A stretch of DNA of 64,000 bases, from the NCBI RefSeq assembly GCF_030866745.1, contig NZ_CP133016.1, positions 620,001 to 684,000 on the forward strand, given 5' to 3'. The notes under the pieces are model-generated. The model saw only the letters and a list, made by a program, of their open reading frames with translations. It was not told the DNA's origin and made no database searches. This DNA is from Sphingomonas flavescens. GTDB lineage: Bacteria; Pseudomonadota; Alphaproteobacteria; Sphingomonadales; Sphingomonadaceae. Position numbers and translations under genes: made by a program. Shown in pieces: positions 1 to 8,730 of this stretch; the first letter of the stretch is position 1; each line of letters begins with the position of its first letter.

Positions 1-312
1 CGCGATCCGCGCCCGCTCGCGCCGCATCTTCTCCTCTTCGGAGATGGCGCCGCCGCTACCAATCTTCTGCGAATCCACCAGCATGCGTTGCTGGCCCGTC
101 GCCGTGTCGATCGCCCAGAGATCGTAGCGGTCCTTGTCGTCCGCACGGTTCTTCAACAGCGTGACGAAGCGTCCGTCCGGCGACAGTTTCGCCTCGCGCG
201 GCGTCGGGCCAGCCAGCGACGGGCTGGAGAACACGCGTTCAAGGGGAAGATCCCGGGCGATGGCGGGGGCGGACGCGAGAAGCAGCGCAACGGCTGCGGA
301 CCTGAAAATCAT
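1..312 (-). CDS. S9 family peptidase, dipeptidyl-peptidase IV-like (N-terminal fragment)
   Basis: Only the first 104 codons are in the window; the gene runs off the left edge, so the catalytic domain cannot be inspected. The ATG at 312 opens a signal peptide (about residues 1-19, with the hydrophobic run LLLASAPAIA), placing the enzyme in the periplasm. The mature start, LERVFSSPSLAGPTP, then KLSPDGRFV and DLWAIDTATG, matches the beginning of the beta-propeller of DPP IV/prolyl-oligopeptidase (S9) enzymes, which remove dipeptides from peptide N termini. The next gene on this strand ends at 351, leaving 38 bases between them. The family call rests on the N-terminal pattern alone. Confidence 0.75.
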   Translation of the reverse strand, partial: MIFRSAAVALLLASAPAIARDLPLERVFSSPSLAGPTPREAKLSPDGRFVTLLKNRADDKDRYDLWAIDTATGQQRMLVDSQKIGSGGAISEEEKMRRERARIA

Positions 313-350
313 GCATACTTGGTAGCGTCGCGCGAGGCGCGCGCAAGCGG

Positions 351-2174
351 TCAGGCGGGCACCGCGTCAAATGCGACGGTCAACCGATAGTCGCGGCTCT
401 TGAACGGGATCGTCCCGTGCCAGAAATAGGACGGGAACAGCACCAGTTCCCCCGGCCGCGGGATCTCAACGCGCCGCGGCGGCAAGTCCAGGCCGAGGCC
501 GGCCTCCGGAATGCCAAAGGCCAGGGAACCGGGCGGTGCGGCGACTTCCGACGGCGTACCGACTTCGGGTGGCAAGGCGATGTGCATTGCCGAGCTTAGC
601 CAGCCTTGCTGATGGATGTGGCTGACGTGAAAACCGCCGCTTCGCAGCCGCACTGACCAGCTGCCGAGGAAACGCGTGCTGCCCGTCGTCCGGGACAGAA
701 ACGGATGCGTGGGATCACGGGGAAGGCCTGCAATGCCCGCCTCGACTGCCTGCCGAATCGACGTGGCAAGCTGACGGACGCGCGGGCTGCGCTTGTCGAA
801 CAGATTGCCCCTCGTCTGCGTGCCCTGGCGAAGCGACTGATCGGCCGGATGGTCCTGGCTGTGATGAAGCGCGGTCAGCTCTTCAGCGACAGCAGACATG
901 AAGTCTTCGCGGCTGCTGAATTCCGTCGGAGGCTCGAGCGGCACGCGCATCACGAGGCGCTCGTAATCGGCAAGCCAGCGCTCGCGCTCGTCTTCCAGCA
1001 AGCGCCAGATGATGGTCAGATACGACCATGCCGCCTGATCAACGGCGTTTGCCTCGGTCGCCGCCAGAGCGTGGCGTTCGGCCGCCTGCAAGTCCCCGGA
1101 TTTCAGACGGTAATAAGCCGACGGCGATAGCGCCGGAGCGTAACCGGCGGCGCCAAGGGGTTCGATGATTGATAGCGCTTCAGCCGTGTCGCCGGCCAGG
1201 CCGTAAGCCATGCCAAGCATCATCCGCATCTCGGGCGAGTCGCCAAACTGTTGCAACGCGATCTTGGACCAGCGCTCGAGCGGGGCGGGCTGCTTCAGGT
1301 CCCAGGCCGCCTGAACGGCGGAGCGATAGAGTTCGATGCTCGGTTGACGCCTCAGGGCGTCCTCGTATGCCTGGAGCGCCTGATCCGCTTGCCCAATTTG
1401 CGGGAGCAAGCGTGCCAGAAGTTCATGCGCCTCGATGGACGATGGATTCTCGGTCACGATGGCGCGATAGCTTTCCGCCGCTTCCTGCAATCGCCCGACG
1501 TCCGCGATCAGATGCGACCTCAGAAGCCGGCTCTCCGGAGCATTAAGGCCGCGCGAAATCGCGCCTTCAAGCAGATCCAGCGCCTCAGCCGAACGATCGA
1601 GCAGCCGCAGCGTCACGGCGCGATTATGCGCTGCACTGAGTATCTCTTGGTCAATCTCCAGGGCGCGCTGAAGGCTTGCGTCCGATGCTTCGAGGTCACC
1701 CGCCTGCTGTTGCGCCGCGCCGAGCGCTGCCCATGCGGCAGCATTGCCGGCGTTTCTGTCGATCACCTTCGACAGCGCTTCGACGGCAGACGCGGCTTGG
1801 CCGGTCGAAAGAAGAGCGATGCCAAGATTGTACCAGCTACTTTCGCTCGTCGGCGCCAGCGCAACGGCGCGTTCGAGCGCGGGCACCGCTTCTGCTGCCC
1901 TGCCCGCGTCGATCAGCAGCCGACCGAAATGCGCCCATAGATCGGCCCGCTCGTCATCCTGCTGAATCGCAAGCTGGACGGCCCCGACTGCCTCGGTGGA
2001 CAGTCCAAGCTGGTCGCATGCAGTTGAATAATTGAACAGCACATCGGGGTGCCGGGCGCCGGCGCGAATGGCTGTCGCCAGCGTCTCGGCCGCCTTCCGC
2101 ACCGCGCCAGACGCAAGAAACCGCGACGCTTCCTGAAGCGCCGCGGTCTCTGAATACGTCAGCGGAGCCGGCAC
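351..2174 (-). CDS. TPR-repeat protein with C-terminal 2OG-Fe(II) oxygenase-like domain
   Basis: The frame is open up to 2369, but that would overlap rplS deeply. The GTG at 2174, 22 bases after the rplS stop, gives a 607-residue protein and is preferred. Residues about 10-440 are tandem TPR helices with repeated A-W/L-LG-A and AL-P signatures (for example WYNLGIALLSTG). The last 110 residues fit the putative 2OG-Fe(II) oxygenase family: HVSHIHQQGW (His 516 and HxH at 519-521), then LVLFPSYFWHG (His 586) and an Arg near 597 that could bind 2-oxoglutarate. The TPR part probably recruits a protein substrate. Co-direction with rplS and the short gap suggest read-through from the ribosomal operon. 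The substrate is unknown and the metal ligands are inferred. Confidence 0.75.
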   Translation of the reverse strand: MPAPLTYSETAALQEASRFLASGAVRKAAETLATAIRAGARHPDVLFNYSTACDQLGLSTEAVGAVQLAIQQDDERADLWAHFGRLLIDAGRAAEAVPALERAVALAPTSESSWYNLGIALLSTGQAASAVEALSKVIDRNAGNAAAWAALGAAQQQAGDLEASDASLQRALEIDQEILSAAHNRAVTLRLLDRSAEALDLLEGAISRGLNAPESRLLRSHLIADVGRLQEAAESYRAIVTENPSSIEAHELLARLLPQIGQADQALQAYEDALRRQPSIELYRSAVQAAWDLKQPAPLERWSKIALQQFGDSPEMRMMLGMAYGLAGDTAEALSIIEPLGAAGYAPALSPSAYYRLKSGDLQAAERHALAATEANAVDQAAWSYLTIIWRLLEDERERWLADYERLVMRVPLEPPTEFSSREDFMSAVAEELTALHHSQDHPADQSLRQGTQTRGNLFDKRSPRVRQLATSIRQAVEAGIAGLPRDPTHPFLSRTTGSTRFLGSWSVRLRSGGFHVSHIHQQGWLSSAMHIALPPEVGTPSEVAAPPGSLAFGIPEAGLGLDLPPRRVEIPRPGELVLFPSYFWHGTIPFKSRDYRLTVAFDAVPA

Positions 2175-2196
2175 GACGAATGCCGGTCCAAAGCCG

Positions 2197-2586
2197 TTAG
2201 GCTTCGGTCTTGGCGGCCTCGCGGCGCGGGTCGCGGCGCTCGGCGATACGCGCCGACTTACCGGTGCGGCCACGCAAATAATAAAGCTTCGCGCGGCGAA
2301 CGGCACCGCGGCGCACGACCTCGATCTTGTCGATGATCGGCGAATAGAGCGGGAAGACGCGCTCGACACCTTCGCCGAACGAAATCTTGCGGACGGTGAA
2401 GCTTGAGCCGACGCCCTTGTTGGCGCGGGCGATGCAGACGCCTTCGAACGCCTGGACGCGGCTACGGTCGCCTTCGATGACCTTGACGCCGACGCGAAGC
2501 GTGTCGCCAGGGCGGAATTCGGGAACGGGCTTGTCCTGGGTCAGCGCGTCGATTGCTTCGCGCTCCAGGGTCTCGATCAGGTTCAT
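2197..2586 (-). CDS. rplS: 50S ribosomal protein L19 (bL19)
   Basis: This 129-residue protein matches bL19, which sits at the 30S-50S interface. Family features are present: an N-terminal helix ([13 protein letters not shown]), [26 protein letters not shown] and [20 protein letters not shown] segments, and a basic tail with [14 protein letters not shown]. The last 15 or so residues ([12 protein letters not shown]) extend slightly past the usual end. The ATG overlaps the trmD stop as ATGA, so translation is probably coupled to trmD. This is the last ribosomal gene of the ffh-rpsP-rimM-trmD-rplS set. Confidence 0.98.
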   Translation of the reverse strand: MNLIETLEREAIDALTQDKPVPEFRPGDTLRVGVKVIEGDRSRVQAFEGVCIARANKGVGSSFTVRKISFGEGVERVFPLYSPIIDKIEVVRRGAVRRAKLYYLRGRTGKSARIAERRDPRREAAKTEA

Positions 2587-3323
2587 TTCAAATCAGCCTT
2601 CGTATCTCGTCGCCGCGCGCCAGAGGGCGGTGCCTGCGATGCGCCCCCGTGGCGCTCGATCAGGTCCGGCCGCCTTAGCCGTGTATCGTTGACCGCTTGC
2701 TCGTGTCGCCACGCCGCGATCTTCGCATGATCCCCCGATCGCAGCACTTCGGGGATCGTGCGTCCTTCCCATGTCACTGGTCGGGTATAGTGCGGATATT
2801 CCAGGAGCCCTTGTTCAAAGCTCTCTTCCTCTCCGCTGGAGGCCGCGCCCATTACCCCGGGAAGCAGCCTTACGCAAGCATCGAGGATCAGCATCGCGCC
2901 AAGCTCGCCGCCAGACAGGATGTAGTCGCCAATCGACACCGGTTCGATGTCCCGCGCCTCGAAAATCCGCTCGTCGAATCCCTCGAAACGCCCGCACAAC
3001 AGGATCACCCCCTCGCCCGCCGCGAGCTCGCGGACGCGAGCCTGCGTCAGTGGCGCGCCGCGCGGCGTCAGCGCCAGGATCGGGCGGTTGTCGGCGACGC
3101 TGTCCACGGCGCTCGCGAGCACGTCCGGACGCAGCACCATCCCTGCGCCGCCGCCTGCCGGGGTGTCGTCGACGCTGCGATGCTTGTCGGTCGCAAAGTC
3201 GCGGATGTTCCAGGTATCGAGCGTCCAGGTTCTCTCGCTGAGCGCGCGGCCGGCCAGGCTCGCCCCCAGTGGTCCGGGGAACATGTCCGGGTAGAGCGTC
3301 AGGACCGTTGCGCGGAAGGTCAC
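2583..3323 (-). CDS. trmD: tRNA (guanine-N1)-methyltransferase TrmD
   Basis: TrmD makes m1G37 in tRNAs reading CNN codons and so prevents +1 frameshifting. The 246-residue frame contains the SPOUT knot signatures [12 protein letters not shown] and [15 protein letters not shown], which form the S-adenosylmethionine site, and an N-terminal [14 protein letters not shown] start typical of the family. The reading frame is open further upstream (to 3899), but homologous sequence begins at the GTG at 3323. That GTG overlaps the stop of the upstream membrane-protein gene by 4 bases (GTGA), indicating coupled translation. The C-terminal 20 residues are Pro/Ser/Arg-rich and variable. It precedes rplS with an ATGA overlap. 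Confidence 0.97.
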   Translation of the reverse strand: MTFRATVLTLYPDMFPGPLGASLAGRALSERTWTLDTWNIRDFATDKHRSVDDTPAGGGAGMVLRPDVLASAVDSVADNRPILALTPRGAPLTQARVRELAAGEGVILLCGRFEGFDERIFEARDIEPVSIGDYILSGGELGAMLILDACVRLLPGVMGAASSGEEESFEQGLLEYPHYTRPVTWEGRTIPEVLRSGDHAKIAAWRHEQAVNDTRLRRPDLIERHGGASQAPPSGARRRDTKADLK

Positions 3324-3640
3324 CGCTCGACCCGGCGGCTCGCCAGCGTGGCACCAACGAGCCCGCCAACCCATGCCAGCAGCGCAAACCCGCCTCCGAA
3401 CGTGACAAGTGCTGCCAGTGCCAGGTCGGTCATCCGCTCGCCTTCGCCGTGGTCGGCGGTCGCCACGATGATCATGCCGATCGCGGTCGCAATGATCGTG
3501 ATCGCTGGCAACACGACGGCGGCCGTCAGGCGACGCCGGCGCGCCGTCCATTCCGGACGCACCGTTTTCAGCAGCGAAACCAGCGCCGAACCCATGAAAA
3601 CGGCCATTGCGAAGCCGATTAAAACGAAACCCCAGTTCAT
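3320..3640 (-). CDS. Small integral membrane protein coupled to trmD
   Basis: The ATG at 3640 gives 106 residues with three hydrophobic segments: about 1-25 ([17 protein letters not shown]), 40-60 ([20 protein letters not shown]) and 76-98 ([21 protein letters not shown]). A basic loop ([10 protein letters not shown]) follows the first segment, suggesting it faces the cytoplasm. The frame could start earlier at 3682, but that would leave almost no room for a promoter beside the divergent reductase gene. Its stop overlaps the trmD start by 4 bases, so the two are probably cotranslated. I do not recognise the family. It may be the first gene of the trmD-rplS transcript, now that the opposite-strand gene separates these from rimM. 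Confidence 0.7.
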   Translation of the reverse strand: MNWGFVLIGFAMAVFMGSALVSLLKTVRPEWTARRRRLTAAVVLPAITIIATAIGMIIVATADHGEGERMTDLALAALVTFGGGFALLAWVGGLVGATLASRRVER

Positions 3641-3692
3641 CGCCGTAGCGGCTAGTCGGGAACCGCCGGTGCGGCAATCCATTGGGCAGCGA

Positions 3693-4652
3693 ATGGATCA
3701 ACCCGTTCTTGACTGCCTGATCGTTGGCGGCGGCCCCGCGGGCCTCACCGCCGCCATCTACCTGTCGCGTTATCACCTCGACATCCTGGTGATTGACGGC
3801 GGCAAGAGTCGCGCGTCCTGGATACCCACGAGCCACAATCACGCCGGCTTTCCCAAAGGAATTCACGGGTCGGATTTGCTGGATCGGATGAAGGAGCAAG
3901 CGCGGCTCTACGGCACGCGTATCGAGGAGGGGCAGGTCACCCGGATCGATAAATGCGACGACGGGACTTTCGAAGCCGAGTGGGGCTCAGGGCCTTTTCG
4001 AGCGAAAACCGTTCTGCTTGCGACAGGGGTTACCAACCGCCGCCCGCCAATGGACGAGGAACTGCACGACGCGGCGATGGCTGAAGGGCTGATTCGCTAC
4101 TGTCCCATCTGCGACGGCTATGAGGTCACCGACAAGAAAGTCGGCGTGCTTGGCAATGCGGAACGCGGACCAGCGGAAGCGATATTCCTGCGTAGTTATA
4201 CCGCGGATGTCACCCTGATTGAGCCAGATGGCCCGCTAGCCCTCACGTCGGAAGACCGCGAACGCCTTCGACGCGCAGACGTAAAGATGATCGACGGACC
4301 CGTCTCGGTGATCGAACCCGGAGAGGGTGAGATCCACGTCGAAACGCCCTCCGGCTGTCTGAGCTTTGCCAGCATCTACCCGGCTCTCGGCAGCGACGTG
4401 CACAACAATCTCGCAAAGATGCTCGGCGCCAACCTCAGCAGCGACGATTGCGTTGTTGTCGATGATCATCAGCGCACCAGCGTTCCCGGCCTCTATGCCG
4501 CAGGCGACGTGGTGAAAGGGCTCGACCAGATCAGCCACGCCATGGGCGAAGGCGGCGTCGCCTCCACGACGATCCGGAATGATCTTTGCAAGGAAACGCC
4601 GCTGTACCGCGCGCCGGCGTCGTCGATGGAGAATGCCGAGGAAGGCAGTTAG
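3693..4652 (+). CDS. Thioredoxin-reductase-like NAD(P)/FAD oxidoreductase
   Basis: The frame extends upstream to 2697, but the enzyme begins at the ATG at 3693, just before the FAD-binding [15 protein letters not shown] motif (about residues 11-25). The redox-active pair is present as CPICDGYE near residue 138; classical TrxB has CATCDGFF. The C-terminal FAD motif [13 protein letters not shown] is near residue 275. At 319 residues it has the length of low-molecular-weight thioredoxin reductases. The CPIC variant fits the broader TrxB-like family, so the partner need not be thioredoxin. It lies opposite to and inside the rpsP-rimM-trmD-rplS operon. Its stop overlaps the rimM stop, and its start is 52 bases from the divergent membrane gene. 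Confidence 0.9.
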   Translation: MDQPVLDCLIVGGGPAGLTAAIYLSRYHLDILVIDGGKSRASWIPTSHNHAGFPKGIHGSDLLDRMKEQARLYGTRIEEGQVTRIDKCDDGTFEAEWGSGPFRAKTVLLATGVTNRRPPMDEELHDAAMAEGLIRYCPICDGYEVTDKKVGVLGNAERGPAEAIFLRSYTADVTLIEPDGPLALTSEDRERLRRADVKMIDGPVSVIEPGEGEIHVETPSGCLSFASIYPALGSDVHNNLAKMLGANLSSDDCVVVDDHQRTSVPGLYAAGDVVKGLDQISHAMGEGGVASTTIRNDLCKETPLYRAPASSMENAEEGS

Positions 4653-5146
4653 GCGAGGAAGGCAGGGTCCAGTACAATGCGCCGGTCCTTGAGGTCCGCT
4701 ATTCCAGCGCGGTAAGGAATCAGCGACCGCTTGCCATCCGCGAGCTCGATCTCGAGCAGATCGCCGGCCCCGTAGTTCTCGACCGCAACCACGGTGCCGA
4801 TTTCTGCGCCTTCGGCGTCAGCCGCCGGCAATCCAATCAGGTCAGCGTGATAATATTCGCCCTCCTCGAGAGGAGGGAGGGCTGACCGATCGACCTCGAT
4901 CAGCGTTCCTCGCAAGGCCTCGGCAGCGGATCGGTCGTCGACGCCCTCGAAGCGCGCGACACCTCCCTTGCCGGCCTCACGAACAAACAGGAGGCGCCGT
5001 TCGACGCCTCCTGCAAAGACCATCTTCTGCCGGGCCAGGCTTTCGACGCTATCGCTGAACAGCTTCAGCCGCACCTCGCCCTTGATGCCATGTGCGCCGG
5101 CGACCGCGGCAAGCGCGATCCGCTTTTCCGAAGCCGCCGGCGACAT
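4649..5146 (-). CDS. rimM: 16S rRNA maturation factor RimM
   Basis: RimM assists 30S head maturation and binds uS19. The 165-residue protein has the N-terminal RimM beta-barrel start (ALAAVAGAHGIKGEVRLKLF, about residues 10-29) and the PRC-barrel-like C-terminal half with YYHADLIGLPA, GTVVAVENYGAGDLLEIEL and SLIPYR. It follows rpsP with a gap of 2 bases, so it is surely in the same transcript. Its stop codon overlaps that of the convergent reductase gene on the other strand. In the usual order trmD would follow directly; here it is about 1.3 kb further on. Confidence 0.96.
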   Translation of the reverse strand: MSPAASEKRIALAAVAGAHGIKGEVRLKLFSDSVESLARQKMVFAGGVERRLLFVREAGKGGVARFEGVDDRSAAEALRGTLIEVDRSALPPLEEGEYYHADLIGLPAADAEGAEIGTVVAVENYGAGDLLEIELADGKRSLIPYRAGIADLKDRRIVLDPAFLA

Positions 5147-5148
5147 GA

Positions 5149-5772
5149 TTACTCGGCCTTCGCGCCTTCCTCGGCGGCTTCCGGCGATTCCTCGGCCGCA
5201 GCCGTGGTCTCGGCCGTCGCTTCCTCAGCAGGGCCTTCAGCCGGCTCCTGGCTCGACTCACCCGTCACTTCCGCAGGTTGGTCACCGGCGTCGCTGTTCG
5301 GGGTCGCCTCATTGGCGTCCGCCGGAGCCTCTTCGCCAGTCGAAGCTTCAGCCGCGGCGTCCGAAGCGGCCGGCTCATCAGCGGGAGCTTCTTCCTGCGG
5401 CGCGGCGGCGGCCTCTGCGGCAGCGGCTTCGGCATCAGCAGCCTTCTTGGCGCGCTCTTCGATACGCTCCTTGGCCTTTTCGCCCGGCTCCGCCTTCTTG
5501 GGATTGTTGCGCGCAGCGCGTTCCTTGATGCCGGCCGCATCGAGGAAGCGGAGGACGCGGTCCGACGGCTGCGCGCCGACGCTCAGCCAATGGCTGATGC
5601 GGTCCGCGTCGAGCTTCACGCGCTCCGGCGAATCCTTCGCCAGCAGCGGGTTGTAGGTGCCGACCTTCTCGATGAAGCGGCCATCACGGGCGTTGCGGCT
5701 GTCGGCCACGACGATCCGGTAATAGGGGCGCTTCTTGGAGCCGCCGCGCGAAAGACGAATTGCAACTGCCAT
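5149..5772 (-). CDS. rpsP: 30S ribosomal protein S16 (bS16) with long acidic Ala/Glu tail
   Basis: The first 80 residues are canonical bS16 ([19 protein letters not shown], then [15 protein letters not shown] and [10 protein letters not shown]), a 30S assembly protein. The family is usually 80-100 residues, but this one has 207. From about residue 95 a charged linker ([18 protein letters not shown]) leads into more than 100 residues dominated by Ala, Glu, Pro, Ser and Thr with strong net negative charge. Extended bS16 tails are known in some alphaproteobacteria, but this one is long. It follows ffh by 24 bases and precedes rimM by 2 bases. Confidence 0.97.
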   Translation of the reverse strand: MAVAIRLSRGGSKKRPYYRIVVADSRNARDGRFIEKVGTYNPLLAKDSPERVKLDADRISHWLSVGAQPSDRVLRFLDAAGIKERAARNNPKKAEPGEKAKERIEERAKKAADAEAAAAEAAAAPQEEAPADEPAASDAAAEASTGEEAPADANEATPNSDAGDQPAEVTGESSQEPAEGPAEEATAETTAAAEESPEAAEEGAKAE

Positions 5773-5796
5773 TATAACTTCCTTTCGTAATACGTT

Positions 5797-7281
5797 CTAT
5801 TTCTTGATGAATTTGTCGAAACCTGGGGGCAGATTGAATGGCGCCTGGCCGCCGAGACCGGGGAGACCTCCCCCAGCTCCACCGAGCCCCGGGAGGCCGC
5901 CCGCGCCACCAGGTCCGCCGGCACCGCCTAGACCCCCGAGGCCCCCGCCACCGCCGAACATTGCCGCAAGCTTGCCGAGGCCGCCCATCTTCTTGAGCCG
6001 CTTCATCACCGTCGACATTTCCTGATGCATCTTCAGCAGCTTGTTGATTTCCTGCACCGTGGTGCCGCTGCCCTTGGCGACGCGGATCTTGCGCTTGGCG
6101 TTGATGATGTCCGGGCGCGCCCGCTCCTTGGCGGTCATCGACGACAGCATCGCTTCCATGTGCACGAGCGCCTTGTCGTCCTGCGCCTTGTCCATGGCGC
6201 CCTTCATGCCCTTGAGGCCCGGCATCATGCCGGCCAGCGCGCCAAGGCCACCCATCCGCTGCATCTGGCGAAGCTGGGCCCACAGGTCGTCGAGGTCGAA
6301 CTTGCCCTTGGCCATCTTGGCCGCAAGCTTCTCCGCTTCCTCAACCTGAATCGTCTCCGCGGCACGCTCGACCAGGCTGACCACGTCGCCCATGCCGAGG
6401 ATGCGTCCGGCAACGCGCTCCGGGTGAAAGGCCTCAAGCTTGTCGATCGCCTCGCCGACACCGGCGAACTTGATCGGCTTGCCGGTCACCGCGCGCATCG
6501 AGAGCGCCGCACCGCCGCGCGCATCGCCGTCCATCCGGGTCAGCACTACGCCGGTCAGGTCGACTTCGGCCGCGAAGCCCTTGGCGACGTTGACCGCGTC
6601 CTGGCCGGTCAGGCTGTCGACGACGAGCAAGGTTTCCGCCGGGTTCGACGCGGCTGCGACAGCCTTCATCTCGCCCATCAGCTGGTCGTCGACGTGCAGG
6701 CGGCCCGCGGTGTCGAGCAGGACGACGTCGTAGCCCTGCAACCGCGCCGACTGCAGCGCGCGCTTGGCAATGTCGACCGGCTGCTGCCCGGCGACGATCG
6801 GCAGCGTATCGACGCCTGCCTGACGCCCTAGCACCGCCAGCTGCTCCTGCGCCGCCGGACGGGCGACGTCGAGCGAGGCCATCATGACCTTCTTGCGCTC
6901 GCGATCAGTCAGGCGCTTGGCGAGCTTGGCCGTCGTTGTCGTCTTACCCGAACCCTGCAGGCCGACCATCATGATCACCGCCGGCGGCGCGACATTGAGG
7001 TCGAGCTCGGCCGTTTCGGCGCCCAGCGTCTCGACGAGCGCGTCGTGGACGATCTTGACGACCATCTGCCCCGGCGTGACCGAGCGCAGCACTTCCTGGC
7101 CGACCGCTTTCTCGGTGACCTGTTCGACGAAATCGCGCGCAACCGGCAGCGCGACGTCGGCTTCGAGCAGGGCGACGCGCACTTCGCGCATCGCGCCACG
7201 CACGTCAGCCTCGCTGAGCGCGCCGCGCCCGCGAAGCCGGTCAAATACGCTGCCGAGCCGATCGCTCAACGTGTCGAACAT
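5797..7281 (-). CDS. ffh: Signal recognition particle protein Ffh (SRP54)
   Basis: Ffh is the SRP GTPase that binds signal sequences of nascent inner-membrane proteins with 4.5S RNA and hands them to FtsY. In 494 residues the NG domain shows the P loop GLQGSGKTTTTAKLA (about 108-122), DVARPAAQEQL, DTAGRLHVD and TRMDGDARGGAALS. The methionine-rich M domain follows (LRQMQRMGGLGALAGMMPG). The C-terminal 50 residues are an extreme Gly/Leu/Pro low-complexity stretch ending in PPGFDKFIKK. It is the promoter-proximal gene of the rpsP-rimM set. The receptor ftsY lies 2.6 kb away on the other strand. Confidence 0.98.
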   Translation of the reverse strand: MFDTLSDRLGSVFDRLRGRGALSEADVRGAMREVRVALLEADVALPVARDFVEQVTEKAVGQEVLRSVTPGQMVVKIVHDALVETLGAETAELDLNVAPPAVIMMVGLQGSGKTTTTAKLAKRLTDRERKKVMMASLDVARPAAQEQLAVLGRQAGVDTLPIVAGQQPVDIAKRALQSARLQGYDVVLLDTAGRLHVDDQLMGEMKAVAAASNPAETLLVVDSLTGQDAVNVAKGFAAEVDLTGVVLTRMDGDARGGAALSMRAVTGKPIKFAGVGEAIDKLEAFHPERVAGRILGMGDVVSLVERAAETIQVEEAEKLAAKMAKGKFDLDDLWAQLRQMQRMGGLGALAGMMPGLKGMKGAMDKAQDDKALVHMEAMLSSMTAKERARPDIINAKRKIRVAKGSGTTVQEINKLLKMHQEMSTVMKRLKKMGGLGKLAAMFGGGGGLGGLGGAGGPGGAGGLPGLGGAGGGLPGLGGQAPFNLPPGFDKFIKK

Positions 7282-7433
7282 TCAAATCTCCTCAGTCGAT
7301 GCGCGCCCATATGGGATGCGAAACGCAAAAATCGCCGGCGGACGAAACCTCGTCGGCCAGCGTGCACCCGTGAGCGCTACATCGATGTCTGTCCTAGGGA
7401 CCCGGGGGCGCTTAGCGGCATCCGGCCCTAAGT

Positions 7434-7904
7434 TCAACCGCGGGGCTTGCCGCCTCCCGGTCCACCGCGACCGCCACCGCCGCCGGGCTTGCCGCCACCA
7501 TTGCCGTTCCCGCCTCCGCCACGCGGCGGACGGCCGCCACGACGATGACCTTCGGCCGGACCACGCGGCGGGCCGCGGCGATCCGGACGCTGCCGCTCCG
7601 GCACGCGGTCGATCGGGCGCGACTGCTGCATCTGCTGGCGCGGGCCGACGGCATAGCCTTCCTTCAGCAGCTGCGTGAACGCGGTGCGGGTGGTCTCGGC
7701 GATCGCGTCCTGCAATTCCTTGGGCAGGTCGGCGAACGTCACATTGGCGTGGATCGCCTGGACGTCGCGCAGCAGCTGGTTGGGGAGCCCGCCTGACGCG
7801 CGCTTCAACGCCGCAATGCCGTCCAGCACCGCGGAGAAGATGATCGATTGCATGACGTCGTTGGCGGCTTTTTGCATTTTGGCCTCGTTGGTGGACTTGG
7901 GCAT
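7434..7904 (-). CDS. Conserved hypothetical protein with RGG-like Gly/Arg-rich tail
   Basis: The ATG at 7904 gives 156 residues; a GTG at 7913 is also possible. Residues 1-85 are predicted alpha-helical and mixed-charge (AANDVMQSIIFSAVLDGIAAL, then FADLPKELQDAIAETTRTAF), with no family I can name. Residues about 95-156 are Arg/Gly/Pro-rich, including RRGPPRGPAEGHRRGG and GGGGGRGGPGGG, which resembles RNA-binding RGG tails. The start lies 25 bases from the divergent dapF start, so the two may share a promoter region. It ends 152 bases before the ffh start codon. RNA binding is an inference from composition only. Confidence 0.75.
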   Translation of the reverse strand: MPKSTNEAKMQKAANDVMQSIIFSAVLDGIAALKRASGGLPNQLLRDVQAIHANVTFADLPKELQDAIAETTRTAFTQLLKEGYAVGPRQQMQQSRPIDRVPERQRPDRRGPPRGPAEGHRRGGRPPRGGGGNGNGGGKPGGGGGRGGPGGGKPRG

Positions 7905-7929
7905 GGACCGCACCTAAGTCACGCGCCCA

Positions 7930-8730
7930 ATGCGGCGCCCCTTCCACAAGATGCATGGCCTCGGCAACGATTTCGTGATCGTCGACGCACGGGATGAGCC
8001 GTTTGCGGTGACCCCGGCGCTCGCGAAGGCCCTTGCCGACCGCCGTACGGGCGTGGGCTGCGACCAGCTCATCGTGCTGGAGCCGAGCGATACCGCCGAT
8101 CTCCGCATGCGCATCTGGAACAGCGACGGCAGCGAGGTCGAAAGCTGCGGCAACGCCACCCGCTGCGTCGTCCAGCTGACTGGCGCCAACGACATCGAGA
8201 CCGACGGCGGAATGCTCACCGGCCACGCGCTGCAGGGTGAGGTCGAGGTCACACTGCCGGAGCCGCGCTTTGGCTGGCAAGAAATTCCCGTTGCCTATGC
8301 CATGGACACCAATGCCCTTCCGCTGGCGTGGGATGGCCTGGAACATCCCATGGCCGTCAACGTCGGCAATCCGCACGTCGTGTTCTTCGTCGCCGACGCC
8401 AGCAAAGTGCCGCTCGACGTGCTCGGCCCGCACATTGAGCATGACCCCGCCTTCCCCGAGCGGATCAACGTCAACGTCGCAACAGCTACTGACAACACAC
8501 TGAACTTACGCACTTTTGAACGCGGCGCGGGGGAAACGGCAGCCTGCGGAACGGGCGCCTGCGCCACCGCCGTCGCCGCTATCGCGAGCCGGCGCGCGCA
8601 GTCACCGGTGCAAGTCCACATGGCGGGCGGCACCCTGACGATTGCATGGGCCCCGGGTGAGCCGATCCGGATGCGCGGCAAGGCCACGCATGTCTTCTCG
8701 GGCGAACTTGACCTGGACGCGCTGCAGTGA
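7930..8730 (+). CDS. dapF: Diaminopimelate epimerase
   Basis: DapF converts LL- to meso-diaminopimelate for lysine and peptidoglycan. The 266-residue protein has the N-terminal KMHGLGNDFVIVDAR signature. Both catalytic cysteines of this cofactor-free racemase are visible, in ESCGNATRCV (about residue 75) and TAACGTGACATA (about residue 204). It is the first gene of a run of six overlapping plus-strand genes. Its TGA overlaps the mtaB GTG (GTGA). Confidence 0.98.
   Translation: MRRPFHKMHGLGNDFVIVDARDEPFAVTPALAKALADRRTGVGCDQLIVLEPSDTADLRMRIWNSDGSEVESCGNATRCVVQLTGANDIETDGGMLTGHALQGEVEVTLPEPRFGWQEIPVAYAMDTNALPLAWDGLEHPMAVNVGNPHVVFFVADASKVPLDVLGPHIEHDPAFPERINVNVATATDNTLNLRTFERGAGETAACGTGACATAVAAIASRRAQSPVQVHMAGGTLTIAWAPGEPIRMRGKATHVFSGELDLDALQ

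Noticed and set aside
2583..3899. 438-residue frame that contains TrmD with a 190-residue extension
   Set aside because: The added part reads through the membrane-protein gene in another frame and is Arg/Asp-rich noise; the family start is at 3323.
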